DNA of 64,000 nucleotides from assembly GCF_008725655.1 (NCBI RefSeq), contig NZ_VYXP01000003.1, positions 248,001 through 312,000 on the forward strand, in the 5' to 3' direction. The stretch comes from Marinihelvus fidelis (GTDB lineage: Bacteria > Pseudomonadota > Gammaproteobacteria > Xanthomonadales > SZUA-36). Below the pieces are notes generated by a model that worked only from the letters and a program-made list of their open reading frames with translations, searched no databases and was not told where the DNA came from. Below, one piece after another: positions 50,429 to 60,218 of the stretch (positions within the stretch are counted from its first letter, which is position 1; every line of letters starts with the position of its first letter). The translations under genes and the position numbers were made by a program.

Positions 50429-53400
50429 GCCGCGCTTTCGAACAGGACGGCATCCGCCGCGGCCCCATCGCCTGGATGGCGCAGAACGCCATTGCCGCCA
50501 ACCTGCTGATGATCATCCTGATCGGCGGCGGCATCTACACCGCCCTGACCATGCAGAAGGAGGTCGATCCGGACTTCGCGCTCGATATCGTCGAAGTCGT
50601 CGTCAGCTATCCCGGCGCCGCGCCGGAAGAAGTTGAACAGGGCATTATCCTGCCGATCGAGGAGGCCATTCGTGGCGTCACCGGCATTCGCGAGATCACG
50701 TCCAATGCCTGGGAAGGCCAGGGCCGGGTGCGGATGGAGCTGGTCGCCGGCGTTGACCGGATCAAGGTGTTCCAGGACATCGACCAGGCCGTCACCCAGG
50801 TGCGCACGTTCCCTGAAGATGCCGAAGAGCCCGAAGTCCGCCTGCAGGACCGCGTCCGTGACGTCATGGAGATCGCGCTGTACGGCGATGCCGATGTCTG
50901 GACCATGCGCAAGTTGGCCGAACGGGTCCGCGACCGGTTGCTGAACCAGCCGGGGATCAGCCAGGTCGAGATCGGCGGCGCGCTGGATTACATCACCCAC
51001 GTGGAAATTCCTTCATCCACGTTACGCGAATACGGCCTGACCCTGGGTGAAGTCGGCAACATTATCGAGCAGTCCAGTCGCGATGTGCCGGCGGGTTCCA
51101 TCGACACCAGCGGTGGCCAGATCCTGCTGCGTGTTGAGGAACGCAAACAGTGGGCCGACCAGCTCGGCCAGATTGTCATCCGCAGCGCCGAGACCGGCAG
51201 CCCGGTCACGCTGGGCGACATCGCAGAGATCCGCGACGGTTTCGAGGAAGTCGGATTCCAGAGCCAGTTCAACCGGCGGCCTTCCATCGACCTGGAAGTC
51301 TTCCGTATCGGCGAGCAGTCGCCATTGGAAGTGGCCGCCGCCGTTCACGAGGTGCTGGCAGAGCTCGACACCACGCTGCCCGACGGCATCAGCTGGCGCA
51401 TCGACGGCAATGCGGCCAAGGATTTCGACGACCGCATGTCGCTGCTGCTGGAGAACGGCGCGCTGGCCATTGTCATCATCGTCATCATTCTGAGCCTGTT
51501 CCTCGAATTCCGCCTGGCGTTCTGGATCATGATGGGGATGACCATCTCGTTTATCGGCTCGATCACCGTGCTGCCGTGGCTGGGCGTGAGCATCAACATG
51601 GTGTCGATGTTCGGCTTCCTGGTGGCGCTGGGCATTGTCGTCGATGACGCCATTGTCGTGGGCGAGAACGTCTACGAATACCGCGAGCGCGGCATGGGCA
51701 AGATGGAAGCCGCCATCAAGGGCGCGAAGGAAATGGCCTGGCCGGTCACCTTCAGCATCCTGACCAACGTGGTCGCGTTCCTGCCGGTAATGTTCCTGCC
51801 CGGCGTGACCGGCAACTACTGGTGGCCGTTGCCGGCGGTGGTGATCGCGGTTCTGCTGTTCAGCCTGGCCGAAGCGCTGTTTATCCTGCCGGCGCACCTG
51901 GCGCACGTACACGAGCGCACGCACACCAGTGTCAGCGAGTCCATGCACGGCTGGCAGCGCCGCTTCTCGCGCGGCGTCAGCAACTGGATCGACAACCGCT
52001 ACCGGCCGTTCCTGGGCACCGCCCTGCGCCACCGCTACATTTCATTGACCGCTGCCGTGACCCTGCTGGCGGTGACCGGCGGTTACGCCCTGTCCGACCA
52101 CATGGGCATGGTGCTGATGCCGGAACTGGCCGCGGACGAGATCGAGGCCGGCGTGCGCCTGCCCACCGGCACCACCCGTGACCAGGCCGCGTCCATTGCC
52201 GTCGAGGTCACCGAGGCCACGCACCGGATGTTCGAGAAACACGACCTTTACCAGACCGCGGAAGGCATCAAGACCAATGTCCGCGGCGGTTCATCTTTCG
52301 TCGATGTCGAAATTGTCATGAAGCCACCGGACGAACGAAACATGACCGCCCGCGACGTAATCCAGCTGTGGCGCCAGGAAATCGGCGACATCGACGGCGT
52401 CGACCAGATCACCTTCGAGGCTGAGCGTGGCCCGGGCGGCTGGCGCGATGACATCGAGATCGACCTGAGTCATTCCGACGTTGATGTCCTGACCGAGGCC
52501 AGCGAAGCGCTTGTGGAACGGCTCGAGGCCTTTGAAGCGGCCAGCGGCGTCAACACCAACTACCAGCCGGGCAAGTCACAGCTCAGTTTTACGTTGATGC
52601 CGGAAGGCCGGGCACTGGGGCTGACCCCGAACGATGTCGGCCGCCAGGTGCGCGACGCCTTTTATGGCGCCGTCGCCATGCGCCACCTGCGCGGCACCAA
52701 CGAGGTGGAAATACGCGTCAAGCTGCCCGAAGCAGAACGCGAAGACCGTCGCTACCTGGAAGACTTCGTGATCCAGGCGCCGAATGGCGTGGAAGTGCCG
52801 CTTATGGACGTGGTGACCGTGCAGCAGGGCACCGCCTTCCGCTCGATCGACCGCCGTGACGGCCGCCGGGTGATTACCGTCAGCACCGACGTGGAACCCA
52901 AGAGTGCCGCCGGTCGCCTGCTTGATACGATTCGCGCCGAAACACTGCCGCAGTTAAGAGCCGACTTTCCGGGGCTGACCTGGACCTTCGAAGGCAACCA
53001 GGCAGAGATGCGCGAATCCACCGCCAACCTGTGGGGCAGCTTCGCGTTGGCCCTGTTCGCCATCTACGCCTTGCTGGCGATCGCATTCAGCAGCTACGTG
53101 CAGCCGTTGATCGTGATGATGTCGATCCCCTTCGGCGTGGTCGGCGCGGTACTCGGCCACATGATCCTGGGCTACGACCTGTCGCTGGTCAGCATGATGG
53201 GCGTGGTTGCCGTGGCCGGCGTGGTCGTCAACGGCGCGCTGATCATGGTCCACTACGCCAACAGCAAGCGCGATGAAATGGGGCCGGAGGCGGCCGTGCT
53301 GGAGGCCGGAACACGACGGTTCCGGCCCATTGTCCTGACGACCCTGACCACCTTTGGCGGGGTCACGCCGATCATCATGGAGACCTCGCTGCAGGCCTAC

Positions 53401-53547
53401 CACCTGGTGCCGATGGCGATTTCCCTGGGCTTCGGTATCGTCTTCTCGACCACCATCATGCTGCTGCTGGTGCCCTGCCTGTACATGATGCTGGAAGACA
53501 TCCGCCAGCTGTTCCAGCGTCAGCCGGTGAGCACACCGGCACGGTAA
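50425..53547 (+). CDS. RND efflux permease (AcrB/HAE-type)
   Basis: A 1040-residue inner-membrane proton antiporter with 12 helices and two large periplasmic loops. The proton-relay Asp pair in helix 4 is in [43 protein letters not shown] is the first pore domain; [24 protein letters not shown] is the helix 10 segment and [17 protein letters not shown] follows it. Residues resemble the generic multidrug or lipid/siderophore-type group rather than the metal (CusA) group. With the Fur-box-like site upstream, iron-linked export (for example of a siderophore) is plausible but unproven. Its last 28 bases overlap the convergent pirin gene. Confidence 0.93.
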   Translation: MSRAFEQDGIRRGPIAWMAQNAIAANLLMIILIGGGIYTALTMQKEVDPDFALDIVEVVVSYPGAAPEEVEQGIILPIEEAIRGVTGIREITSNAWEGQGRVRMELVAGVDRIKVFQDIDQAVTQVRTFPEDAEEPEVRLQDRVRDVMEIALYGDADVWTMRKLAERVRDRLLNQPGISQVEIGGALDYITHVEIPSSTLREYGLTLGEVGNIIEQSSRDVPAGSIDTSGGQILLRVEERKQWADQLGQIVIRSAETGSPVTLGDIAEIRDGFEEVGFQSQFNRRPSIDLEVFRIGEQSPLEVAAAVHEVLAELDTTLPDGISWRIDGNAAKDFDDRMSLLLENGALAIVIIVIILSLFLEFRLAFWIMMGMTISFIGSITVLPWLGVSINMVSMFGFLVALGIVVDDAIVVGENVYEYRERGMGKMEAAIKGAKEMAWPVTFSILTNVVAFLPVMFLPGVTGNYWWPLPAVVIAVLLFSLAEALFILPAHLAHVHERTHTSVSESMHGWQRRFSRGVSNWIDNRYRPFLGTALRHRYISLTAAVTLLAVTGGYALSDHMGMVLMPELAADEIEAGVRLPTGTTRDQAASIAVEVTEATHRMFEKHDLYQTAEGIKTNVRGGSSFVDVEIVMKPPDERNMTARDVIQLWRQEIGDIDGVDQITFEAERGPGGWRDDIEIDLSHSDVDVLTEASEALVERLEAFEAASGVNTNYQPGKSQLSFTLMPEGRALGLTPNDVGRQVRDAFYGAVAMRHLRGTNEVEIRVKLPEAEREDRRYLEDFVIQAPNGVEVPLMDVVTVQQGTAFRSIDRRDGRRVITVSTDVEPKSAAGRLLDTIRAETLPQLRADFPGLTWTFEGNQAEMRESTANLWGSFALALFAIYALLAIAFSSYVQPLIVMMSIPFGVVGAVLGHMILGYDLSLVSMMGVVAVAGVVVNGALIMVHYANSKRDEMGPEAAVLEAGTRRFRPIVLTTLTTFGGVTPIIMETSLQAYHLVPMAISLGFGIVFSTTIMLLLVPCLYMMLEDIRQLFQRQPVSTPAR

Positions 53548-54389
53548 TCGGCCAGCGCCTGGTCGATTTCCTCGCGGGTGTTCATGACGAAGGGGCCGTA
53601 CTGGACCACCGGCTCGCCCAGCGGGCGACCGGCCACCAGCAGCACCCGGCTGTCTTCGGCGCCGGCCTCGAGTGAAAGCCGTGCGCCATCGCCCAGGATG
53701 CCGGCCTGGCGCATCGCCAGCGGCTGATCATCGACCAGCACACCGCCCTCGTAGACGTAAACGAACGCGTGGTGCCCCTCGGGCACGGGTACGGTCGTGG
53801 CGGTGCCCGCGGGCAGCGTGAAGTCCGCCATCAGCGGGTCGGTCGCCATTGCGCCGGGTTCGGCGTTGATCGGACCGGCGGTGGTTTGACCACCAACCGC
53901 GAGTCGGCCGGCGATCAGCTTCGCGGTCACACCGTCACCCAGTGACAACAGCGGGATGTCATCCGCGGGAACGTCGCGGTAGGCGGCAGGCTGCATCTTG
54001 TCCTTCGCCGGCAGGTTGATCCACAGCTGGAATCCACGCATGCGGCCACTGTCCTGCTGCGGCATCTCGGAGTGAATGACGCCACGCCCGGCCGTCATCC
54101 ACTGCACGCCGCCGCTTTTGAGTTCGCCGACATTTCCCAGGTGATCCTCGTGACGCATGTGGCCGTCGATCATGTAGGTCACGGTCTCGAAACCCCGGTG
54201 CGGGTGCGGCGGAAAACCGGCGATGTAGTCCTGCGGGTTGTCCGTGCCGAACTCATCCAGCATCAGGAAGGGGTCAAGTCGATGGCCGCCATTGGCGCCG
54301 ATGCTACGGCGCAGTTTCACACCGGCGCCATCGGAGGTGGCCATGGCCGGGATCACCCGGGCCAGGGGTCGGTTGCCTGTATCGCTCAT
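53520..54389 (-). CDS. Pirin family protein (quercetinase-like cupin)
   Basis: A 289-residue bicupin of the pirin/YhhW family. The metal-binding residues are in [18 protein letters not shown] (two His) and in SEMPQQ after [11 protein letters not shown] (Glu). [10 protein letters not shown] opens the first cupin; [13 protein letters not shown] lies in the second. YhhW has quercetin 2,3-dioxygenase activity. ATG 54389 follows AAAGGAGAATATCC. It is downstream of azoR on the same strand, so both probably answer to the divergent LysR regulator, a common arrangement. Confidence 0.92.
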   Translation of the reverse strand: MSDTGNRPLARVIPAMATSDGAGVKLRRSIGANGGHRLDPFLMLDEFGTDNPQDYIAGFPPHPHRGFETVTYMIDGHMRHEDHLGNVGELKSGGVQWMTAGRGVIHSEMPQQDSGRMRGFQLWINLPAKDKMQPAAYRDVPADDIPLLSLGDGVTAKLIAGRLAVGGQTTAGPINAEPGAMATDPLMADFTLPAGTATTVPVPEGHHAFVYVYEGGVLVDDQPLAMRQAGILGDGARLSLEAGAEDSRVLLVAGRPLGEPVVQYGPFVMNTREEIDQALADYRAGVLTG

Positions 54390-54426
54390 GGATATTCTCC
54401 TTTTACCTGTTCGCGCCCGCCGGCCC

Positions 54427-55029
54427 TCAGGCCGCCAGCGCGTCGATGGTCGAATGGGCCTGCTCCAGCGCCTGGCGCTGGATATCTTCACCCATGGCCA
54501 GGCCCTCGGCATAGACAAACTCGATGTCACGAAGGCCGATGAAGTTCAGCACGTGGGTCACGTAGTCGGTCTGGGTATCCCTGGGCGTGCCCAGGTAGAT
54601 ACCGCCACGGGCGGCAAACACCATGACCTTGCGGTCGTCCAGCAGGCCCTCGGGCCCGTTGGCCGTGTAGCGGAAGGTCACGCCCACGCGGGCCACGTGA
54701 TCGATCCACGCCTTGAACACCGACGGCACGCCAAAGTTGTACATCGGCAGTCCGATGACCACGGCGTCGGCTGCGCGCAGTTCCTCGATAAAGGTATCGG
54801 ACTCGGCCAGGGCCAGGCGCTGGGTCGGGGTCAGGTCGGCGGCGTCCGCGAGGAAAGCCTGGAAGCGCTCAGCGCCCAGGTGCGCCACCGGGTGCTCGGC
54901 CAGGTTGCGCTCAATCACCCGGCCACCGGGGTTGGCCGCCTGCCAGCGCTCAACATAGCGCGCCGCCAGCGCGGACGACTGGCCCTTGTCGGAGAACAGG
55001 CTGGTATTGATGTGCAGTAGCGTTTTCAT
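54427..55029 (-). CDS. azoR: FMN-dependent NADH-azoreductase (AzoR family)
   Basis: A 200-residue flavodoxin-fold quinone/azo reductase. The FMN phosphate site is LLHINTSLFSDKGQSSALAARYV, the isoalloxazine loop is GLPMYNFGVPSVFKAWIDHVARVG, and the AARGGIYLG motif contacts the flavin; all match AzoR. It reduces quinones with two electrons, protecting from electrophile stress. ATG 55029 precedes GAGGACGACAC-type spacing; divergent from the LysR gene over a 124-base AT-rich region. Confidence 0.93.
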   Translation of the reverse strand: MKTLLHINTSLFSDKGQSSALAARYVERWQAANPGGRVIERNLAEHPVAHLGAERFQAFLADAADLTPTQRLALAESDTFIEELRAADAVVIGLPMYNFGVPSVFKAWIDHVARVGVTFRYTANGPEGLLDDRKVMVFAARGGIYLGTPRDTQTDYVTHVLNFIGLRDIEFVYAEGLAMGEDIQRQALEQAHSTIDALAA

Positions 55030-55066
55030 GTGTCGTCCTCGTTCGAAATTGAGTGTTGGACACATG

Positions 55067-55101
55067 ATATTCATCGTATACTTAAATATATATGTGAATA
55101 T
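55067..55101. promoter_or_regulatory. AT-rich inverted repeat between azoR and its divergent LysR gene
   Basis: ATATTCA (55067-55073) and TGAATAT (55095-55101) form a symmetric pair about 21 bases apart, and the octamer ATCGTATA recurs at ~55073 and ~55115. Such T-N11-A-bearing dyads are typical LysR operators. The stretch is far richer in A+T than its surroundings. Confidence 0.5.
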
Positions 55102-55153
55102 TTTGCTGTTTTATATCGTATAACTCGATAGGTTGAAGGACGATGCTGAAGCG

Positions 55154-56065
55154 ATGTTGAATCCACGGGTATCACTGGACCAATGGCGCGCCTTCGTCGC
55201 CGTGGTCGACCATGGCGGCTACGCCCAGGCCGCCGAGGCGCTGCACAAGACCCAGTCGTCGGTCAGTTACGCGGTGCACCGAATCGAGTCATTGCTGGAT
55301 GTCCACCTGTTCCAGCGCCAGGGTCGGCGCGCGGTGCTGACGCCGGGCGGCCAGGTCCTGTACCAGCGCGCCACCACGCTGCTGGATCGCGCCGGCAGCC
55401 TGGAGCGTGGCGCCGCGGAGTTCGGCCCCGACTGGACCCCGGAATTGCGGCTGGCCGTGGAGATCGTATTCCCGACCTGGGTGCTGCTGGAAGCGCTCGA
55501 CCAGTTCGGCGCCCGGTTTCCGCAGACCCGCGTGCAGCTGTACGAGACAGTCCTGGGTGGCATGGACGAGGCCCTGCTGGAACGCCGGGTCGACCTGGCA
55601 CTGACGCCGTTTGTCCCGCGCGGCTTTGCCGGTGACCCGTTGCTGGACATCCGCTTCATCGCCGCCGCCCATCCCGACCACCCGTTGCACCACCTGGGCC
55701 GCCCGGTCACGCTGGATGACCTGCGCGACCATCGCCAGCTGGTCATCCGCGACAGCGCGCAGGAGCGCCCCCGCGACAGCGGCGGCTGGCTGGGCGCGGA
55801 GCAACGCTGGACGGTCAGTCACAAGGCCACCCAGATCCGGGCCGCCTGCATGGGCATGGGTTTCGCCTGGTTCCCCGAGCAGGCCATCCGTCACGAACTC
55901 GACGAGGGCCGGCTGGCGCCGCTACCCATGCGCGAAGGTGGAGAGCGCTACGCGCAGGTCTACCTGGTCTACACCGACCCGGATGCGCCGCCGCGTGCCG
56001 CGGCCGAGATGGCCGAGATCCTGCGCACCATGTCCATGAACCGCGATAGACTGGGCTCACCATGA
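55154..56065 (+). CDS. LysR-family transcriptional regulator
   Basis: A ~303-residue LTTR. The helix-turn-helix spans GGYAQAAEALHKTQSSVSYAVHRIESLLDVHLF, and the effector domain starts near residue 92 (ELRLAVEIVFPTWVLLEALDQF). ATG 55154 gives the standard N-terminus; the frame also permits TTG 55133. Its closest context is control of the divergent azoR-pirin pair in response to quinone-like or oxidant signals, inferred from arrangement. It overlaps the esterase gene by ATGA. Confidence 0.9.
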   Translation: MLNPRVSLDQWRAFVAVVDHGGYAQAAEALHKTQSSVSYAVHRIESLLDVHLFQRQGRRAVLTPGGQVLYQRATTLLDRAGSLERGAAEFGPDWTPELRLAVEIVFPTWVLLEALDQFGARFPQTRVQLYETVLGGMDEALLERRVDLALTPFVPRGFAGDPLLDIRFIAAAHPDHPLHHLGRPVTLDDLRDHRQLVIRDSAQERPRDSGGWLGAEQRWTVSHKATQIRAACMGMGFAWFPEQAIRHELDEGRLAPLPMREGGERYAQVYLVYTDPDAPPRAAAEMAEILRTMSMNRDRLGSP

Positions 56066-56841
56066 ACCGATGCCTGCACTGCCTGGCCGTGATGACCGCC
56101 GCCCTGGTGGCCACCGGTACTCACGCCGGGGAGTTGTCGGACAATATCCGTATCGACAGCCAGCAACTGGGCTACACGCTCCAGTATCGCGTCTACACAC
56201 CCTCCCCCATCGACCCGGGCAAACAATACCCGGTGCTACTGGTGACCGATGGCCAGTGGTACCTGGATGACGGTGGGATGGCCGACGTGCTGGACTCGAT
56301 GATCGCGGACGGGGCAATCACGCCGGCCTACGTGGTGTTTGTCGACAGCCGCAACCCCGACCGGCTGGAGGAAAACCGCCGGACCAGCGAGTTCATGTGC
56401 AAGGTGCCGTACGCCAACTTCTACACGGCGGAACTGCTGCCCACGCTGTACGAGCAGTACCCCATCAGTGTCCGCCGCGAGGACACCAACGTGTTGGGCC
56501 TTTCTTTCGGCGGGTTGAACAGCGCCTGTTTCGGCGCACTGGCCTCGCCCCGGTTTTCGGGTATCGGCATGCACTCGCCGGCCAGTGACCGGCACCTGGA
56601 AGCCGTTTTTCCGCTCTACCGCGACTGGGATCAGGAACCGCTGAGGGTATACATTTCCGCGGGAACGCGCGGCGACAACCTGCGCGCGGCGCGCAAACTC
56701 GCGGCCGTCCTGGAAGAGGACGGCCACGCGGTCACGCTGGATGTGAATCGTGGCGCCAGCCACGACTGGGGCAACTGGCGTGTCATGCTCGACGACGCGC
56801 TACTCACCCTGCTGGGCCCCGGCAGGCCGCCGGAGCCCTGA
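56062..56841 (+). CDS. Secreted esterase-like alpha/beta-hydrolase (esterase D/IroE type)
   Basis: A 259-residue exported alpha/beta-hydrolase. Signal peptide LAVMTAALVATGTHAG. Blocks are VYTPSPIDPGKQYPVLLVTDGQWYL, the nucleophile elbow NVLGLSFGGLNSA (G-x-S-x-G) and the catalytic His in NRGASHDWGNW. This resembles the putative-esterase family that includes siderophore esterases and sugar feruloyl esterases. Its ATG overlaps the LysR stop, so it is probably in the same transcript. Confidence 0.83.
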   Translation: MNRCLHCLAVMTAALVATGTHAGELSDNIRIDSQQLGYTLQYRVYTPSPIDPGKQYPVLLVTDGQWYLDDGGMADVLDSMIADGAITPAYVVFVDSRNPDRLEENRRTSEFMCKVPYANFYTAELLPTLYEQYPISVRREDTNVLGLSFGGLNSACFGALASPRFSGIGMHSPASDRHLEAVFPLYRDWDQEPLRVYISAGTRGDNLRAARKLAAVLEEDGHAVTLDVNRGASHDWGNWRVMLDDALLTLLGPGRPPEP

Positions 56842-56848
56842 ACGGGCC

Positions 56849-57952
56849 TTACTGAACGTCCGCGGCTGCCTCGACGAGCGCCTCGCAAAGCGCCACGTTA
56901 TCATTCGCCACGCGGCTGATCGGAATGCTGCCGGACTCGCCAAAGCTGCCCAGCGTGTAATCCACGGTACCGGTGGTGCAATCGTCGAAGCTCAGCGTGA
57001 TCGTGCCCACCGCCTCCGGTTGTTCCGCGCCGATGCCGTAATCGTCGAATTGGCCGCCACGGACGTTGTAGACGTTCAGCACGACGCTGTCGGTGCCACC
57101 ATTCAGCGCGCCGGCCGCGGACTGGGCCGACAGCCAGCGCTGGCCGGGGTCACCGATGCCTGATTCCGCGTCCATGCCAGGCAGCTCGGAATCCCAGGTG
57201 TACCAGCCCATCGCCACCAGGCCGATGTCCGGCAGCACATCCAGGTAGAAGCCCTCGCCGGTATCGGTGCTGTTGAACCAGGCGCCATTGACGCCGGCGT
57301 TGAAAACGAACGGCGGCGGCGGAGGCGGTACGTCGCTTACGATGGACACGTCGGTGAACAGGTAGTTGTTGATGCTGCGCTCTTCACCGGTGGCGTAGTT
57401 GAACAGCGGGATCTCGGTAAACACCGTGCTCAGGTAGAAGTCCTGGATGGAACCCAGGATATCGACGACGTCCATGCCATCGCCGATGACTTCACCGAAC
57501 ACCGCGTAGCCGGCGTCATCACCACTGGTCGGACCATCAAGCAACTCGGCGTTGTCACGCAGGTTGATGAACCACTGGCTGGTGGCGCTGTCCGGCTCGC
57601 TGGTCCGCGCCATGGCGATGGTGCCACGGGTGTTGGAAATACCGGATTCATTGGCAATCGGGTCACGGGTTTCTATCCGCTCGAAGGTGTCTTCCACGGT
57701 CCAGGTGTGGCCGCCGCCCTGGATCACGAAACCATCGCTCTTGCGATGAATGATCGAGTTCTCGTACGCACCGGACTCGATGTACTCGAGGAAGTTGGCG
57801 ACCGAGATCGGTGCCTCGTCGTCATACAGCTCAACCGTGAAATCGCCGAAGCGGGTCTCGAACAGCACCTGGGTAGCCAGTGCCGGTGTAGCCGCCAGCG
57901 CGGCCAAGATCATCGTCGACGAGCGCACGAGGCGCGAAACGGATGCGGTCAT
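56849..57952 (-). CDS. Cyclophilin-type peptidyl-prolyl isomerase with C-terminal beta-domain
   Basis: A 367-residue exported protein. Signal peptide ILAALAATPALA. Cyclophilin domain (~25-185): FETRFGDFTVELYDDEAPISVANFLEYI, NSIIHRKSDGFVIQGGG, RGTIAMARTSEPDSATSQWFINLRDN, FGEVIGDGMDVVDIL. After a proline stretch (PPPPPP) comes a ~150-residue domain opening NGAWFNSTDTGEGFYLDVLP, seen in many proteins of Xanthomonadales-type bacteria as a C-terminal module, with two cysteines (FDDCTT and ALCEAL). It acts on periplasmic folding. ATG 57952 follows CCAGGAGT. Convergent with the esterase, 7 bases apart. Confidence 0.88.
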   Translation of the reverse strand: MTASVSRLVRSSTMILAALAATPALATQVLFETRFGDFTVELYDDEAPISVANFLEYIESGAYENSIIHRKSDGFVIQGGGHTWTVEDTFERIETRDPIANESGISNTRGTIAMARTSEPDSATSQWFINLRDNAELLDGPTSGDDAGYAVFGEVIGDGMDVVDILGSIQDFYLSTVFTEIPLFNYATGEERSINNYLFTDVSIVSDVPPPPPPFVFNAGVNGAWFNSTDTGEGFYLDVLPDIGLVAMGWYTWDSELPGMDAESGIGDPGQRWLSAQSAAGALNGGTDSVVLNVYNVRGGQFDDYGIGAEQPEAVGTITLSFDDCTTGTVDYTLGSFGESGSIPISRVANDNVALCEALVEAAADVQ

Positions 57953-58146
57953 GAAAAAGACTCCTGGGAATTGCCGCGGACGGGCAGCTTCCGGTTTACA
58001 TTGGTTCGGCTCGGCGGTCTCGGCCGCGCAGCCAGTTGGGGTAGCCGCGTATTGTACCGGCTCGTGCCGCATTTATCAGCTTCCGGGCGTGATATCCTGC
58101 GCCCTACGGGCCGTTCCCGAGCCCACACCGCACGCCCCTGTTCCCG

Positions 58147-59163
58147 ATGCCCAACTCGCCTACATCGTTGACCCTTCATTCCGGCACCGACTGGAAACGC
58201 CAGCTCGCCGACGTGGTCCGCGATGGCGACACCTTGCTGTGTGCGCTGGGTCTTACACCCGAGCAGGTGGGCTTCAGCGCAGCGGCCTGCCGGGGCTTCC
58301 GGCTCAAGGTGCCCTGGGACTTCGTCCGTCGCATGCGTCACGGCGACCCCGACGACCCGCTGTTGCGGCAGGTGCTGGCCACCGGCGACGAATTGCTTGA
58401 CGCGCCGGGCTTCGGCGACGACCCCACCGGCGAGGCCGAGGGCGCCGTGGCCCGCGCCGGCATCCTGCACAAATATCGCGGCCGGGTCCTGCTGGTCGTG
58501 GCGGGGGGCTGCGCCGTAAATTGCCGTTACTGTTTCCGGCGCCACTTTCCCTATGACAGCAACCGGGTCGGCCGCAAGGACTGGGCGCAGGCCCTGGACT
58601 ACGTGGCCGCGGCCCCGGACATTCACGAGGTGATCCTCAGTGGCGGCGACCCCCTGGTGGCAGACGACCCGGCGCTGGAGGACCTGTGCGCGACCATCGC
58701 CGACATCCACCACGTGCGCCGCATCCGCGTGCACACGCGCCTGCCGATCGTGCTGCCGGCAAGGGTCACGGACCGCCTGCTCGCCGCGCTGTCACCCGCA
58801 GGCGTGCAGACCGTGTTTGTCGTACACGCCAACCATGCCCGCGAGATCGACGACGGTGTCGGCCAGGCGTTTCAGCGCATCCTCGATGCGGGCATGACGC
58901 TGCTGAACCAATCGGTGCTGCTCGCCGGCGTCAACGATGATATCGATACCCTGGCCGAACTCAGCGAGACCCTGTTTGCACACGGCGCACTGCCCTATTA
59001 CCTGCATGTACTGGACCGGGTAACAGGCGCCGCGCATTTTGACCTGCCGGAATCCCGCGCCCTGGCCCTGCATGCCGGGCTGCGTAAGGCATTGCCCGGC
59101 TACCTGGTGCCAAGGCTGGTGCGGGAAGTTGCCGGGGAGGCATCGAAGACGCCACTGGCCTGA
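58147..59163 (+). CDS. epmB: EF-P beta-lysylation protein EpmB (lysine 2,3-aminomutase-like)
   Basis: A 338-residue radical SAM enzyme. The iron-sulfur motif is GGCAVNCRYCFRRHFPY (C-x3-C-x2-C), after HKYRGRVLLVVAGG, with EVILSGGDPLVADD binding SAM and VFVVHANHAREIDD typical of the aminomutase barrel. EpmB makes (R)-beta-lysine for EpmA to add to elongation factor P. It is shorter than KamA (~420 residues), as expected for EpmB. Neither efp nor epmA is beside it. It is divergent from the cyclophilin gene. Confidence 0.93.
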   Translation: MPNSPTSLTLHSGTDWKRQLADVVRDGDTLLCALGLTPEQVGFSAAACRGFRLKVPWDFVRRMRHGDPDDPLLRQVLATGDELLDAPGFGDDPTGEAEGAVARAGILHKYRGRVLLVVAGGCAVNCRYCFRRHFPYDSNRVGRKDWAQALDYVAAAPDIHEVILSGGDPLVADDPALEDLCATIADIHHVRRIRVHTRLPIVLPARVTDRLLAALSPAGVQTVFVVHANHAREIDDGVGQAFQRILDAGMTLLNQSVLLAGVNDDIDTLAELSETLFAHGALPYYLHVLDRVTGAAHFDLPESRALALHAGLRKALPGYLVPRLVREVAGEASKTPLA

Positions 59164-59322
59164 TCGCGGTACGCAATCGCCACCCACCCCCTGACACCCG
59201 CCGTTTCGGCCGTGTAAATACCGCCCTTTGCGCGGTCAGATTTACAAGGAACGCTTGTTCCGCACCCTGGATATGCACCCACCCTTTTCGTATATCTTTG
59301 TTATGACTGGCCTAAATGCATT

Positions 59323-59338
59323 TGGCCCGATATTTGCA
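59323..59338 (+). promoter_or_regulatory. Sigma-54 promoter upstream of the small stress-protein cluster
   Basis: TGGCCCGATATTTGCA matches the sigma-54 consensus TGGCACG-N4-TTGCW at 11 of 12 fixed positions with the exact GG-N10-GC spacing. Predicted start near 59349, ~90 bases before the DUF1328 gene. A near-palindrome (GGCCTAAATGCATTTGGCC) covers the -24 region. In the 274-base gap after epmB I see no other gene. Confidence 0.7.
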
Positions 59339-59437
59339 TCATACCCAGCAAGAGTCGCATTGCATCGGCGCCTCGCGTGAGAAATAACCGGCCGCCAAAA
59401 GGCCGGTCGATGCGAACCACAAGACGGAGGAATAATC

Positions 59438-59611
59438 ATGCTTGGCTGGATTCTGACACTGCTTGTTATCGCCCTGATCGCGGGTCTGCTTGGATTTACC
59501 GGCATCGCCGGTGCCGCGGCGGGTATCGCGAAGATCCTGTTCTTCGTATTCCTGGTGCTGCTGGTCATTGCCTTGGTCGCCCGCGCATTACGCGGATCGC
59601 CGCCGGTATAA
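59438..59611 (+). CDS. DUF1328 (YtjA-like) small membrane protein
   Basis: A 57-residue protein almost entirely hydrophobic: [40 protein letters not shown] and [13 protein letters not shown], two membrane helices, exact size and pattern of the DUF1328 family, stress-induced but of unknown function. ATG 59438 follows GGAGGAATAATC, an excellent Shine-Dalgarno sequence. First gene after the sigma-54-like promoter. Confidence 0.9.
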   Translation: MLGWILTLLVIALIAGLLGFTGIAGAAAGIAKILFFVFLVLLVIALVARALRGSPPV

Positions 59612-59661
59612 CCGACACGACTGACTGCAAGAACCCTTTTACAGACTGAGGAGTACAAACC

Positions 59662-59856
59662 ATGAAAAATATCAGAATGATGCTAACTTTGAGTGTGTTC
59701 CTGGCCGCGTTTTCACTCGCTGCCTGTGAACAGCAGGGTCCGTTTGAAGAGGCCGGTGAAAAGATCGATGAAGCGGCCGAAGATGCCGGTAATGCGGTCG
59801 AAGATGCCTGTGAAGACATCAAGGATGCCGCCGGCGCGCAAGACAAGGACTGCTGA
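59662..59856 (+). CDS. Small acidic lipoprotein
   Basis: 64 residues: signal MMLTLSVFLAAFSLAACEQ with lipobox LAAC, then an acidic Ala/Asp/Glu-rich amphipathic helix (EEAGEKIDEAAEDAGNAVED) with two further cysteines. Size and pattern recall small envelope stress lipoproteins, but not clearly entericidin. GAGGAGTACAAACC precedes ATG. Part of the same small-gene cluster. Confidence 0.82.
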   Translation: MKNIRMMLTLSVFLAAFSLAACEQQGPFEEAGEKIDEAAEDAGNAVEDACEDIKDAAGAQDKDC

Positions 59857-59906
59857 GTAACACGATCCACGATTCAACATTGACATTGAACCGAAGGAGA
59901 TGACCC

Positions 59907-60218
59907 ATGAGTACTTCAGGAACACAGGCGGCCACCGGGCCGCGACCCGCCGATACATCACCGACGACCCACAAGGCGCGTGACGTGGCACATGATGCCG
60001 TTGACCGGGCCGCTGGCCGGGCCGAGGTCCTGGAAGAGCGACTGCGCCAGGAAGCCGCGCAGATGGCCAACAAGGCCAGCGCCGGCAAGGACGAGGCCAT
60101 GGCGAAACTGGACGACACGGTCGAAACGCTGGACAAGTTTGTCCGTGAACGACCACTGGCCTCCCTGGGCATCGCCTTTGGCGCCGGTGCGCTCGCCGCA
60201 CTACTTCTGCGCAGGTGA
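59907..60218 (+). CDS. YqjD/ElaB (DUF883) family membrane-anchored protein
   Basis: 103 residues: a long charged, alanine-rich helix (~20-80; KARDVAHDAVDRAAGRAE, EAMAKLDDTVETLDKFVRE) and a C-terminal anchor PLASLGIAFGAGALAALLLRR. This is the DUF883 layout; E. coli YqjD and ElaB bind ribosomes at the inner membrane in stationary phase. AAGGAGATGACCC precedes ATG. Its stop overlaps the next gene's GTG. Confidence 0.87.
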   Translation: MSTSGTQAATGPRPADTSPTTHKARDVAHDAVDRAAGRAEVLEERLRQEAAQMANKASAGKDEAMAKLDDTVETLDKFVRERPLASLGIAFGAGALAALLLRR

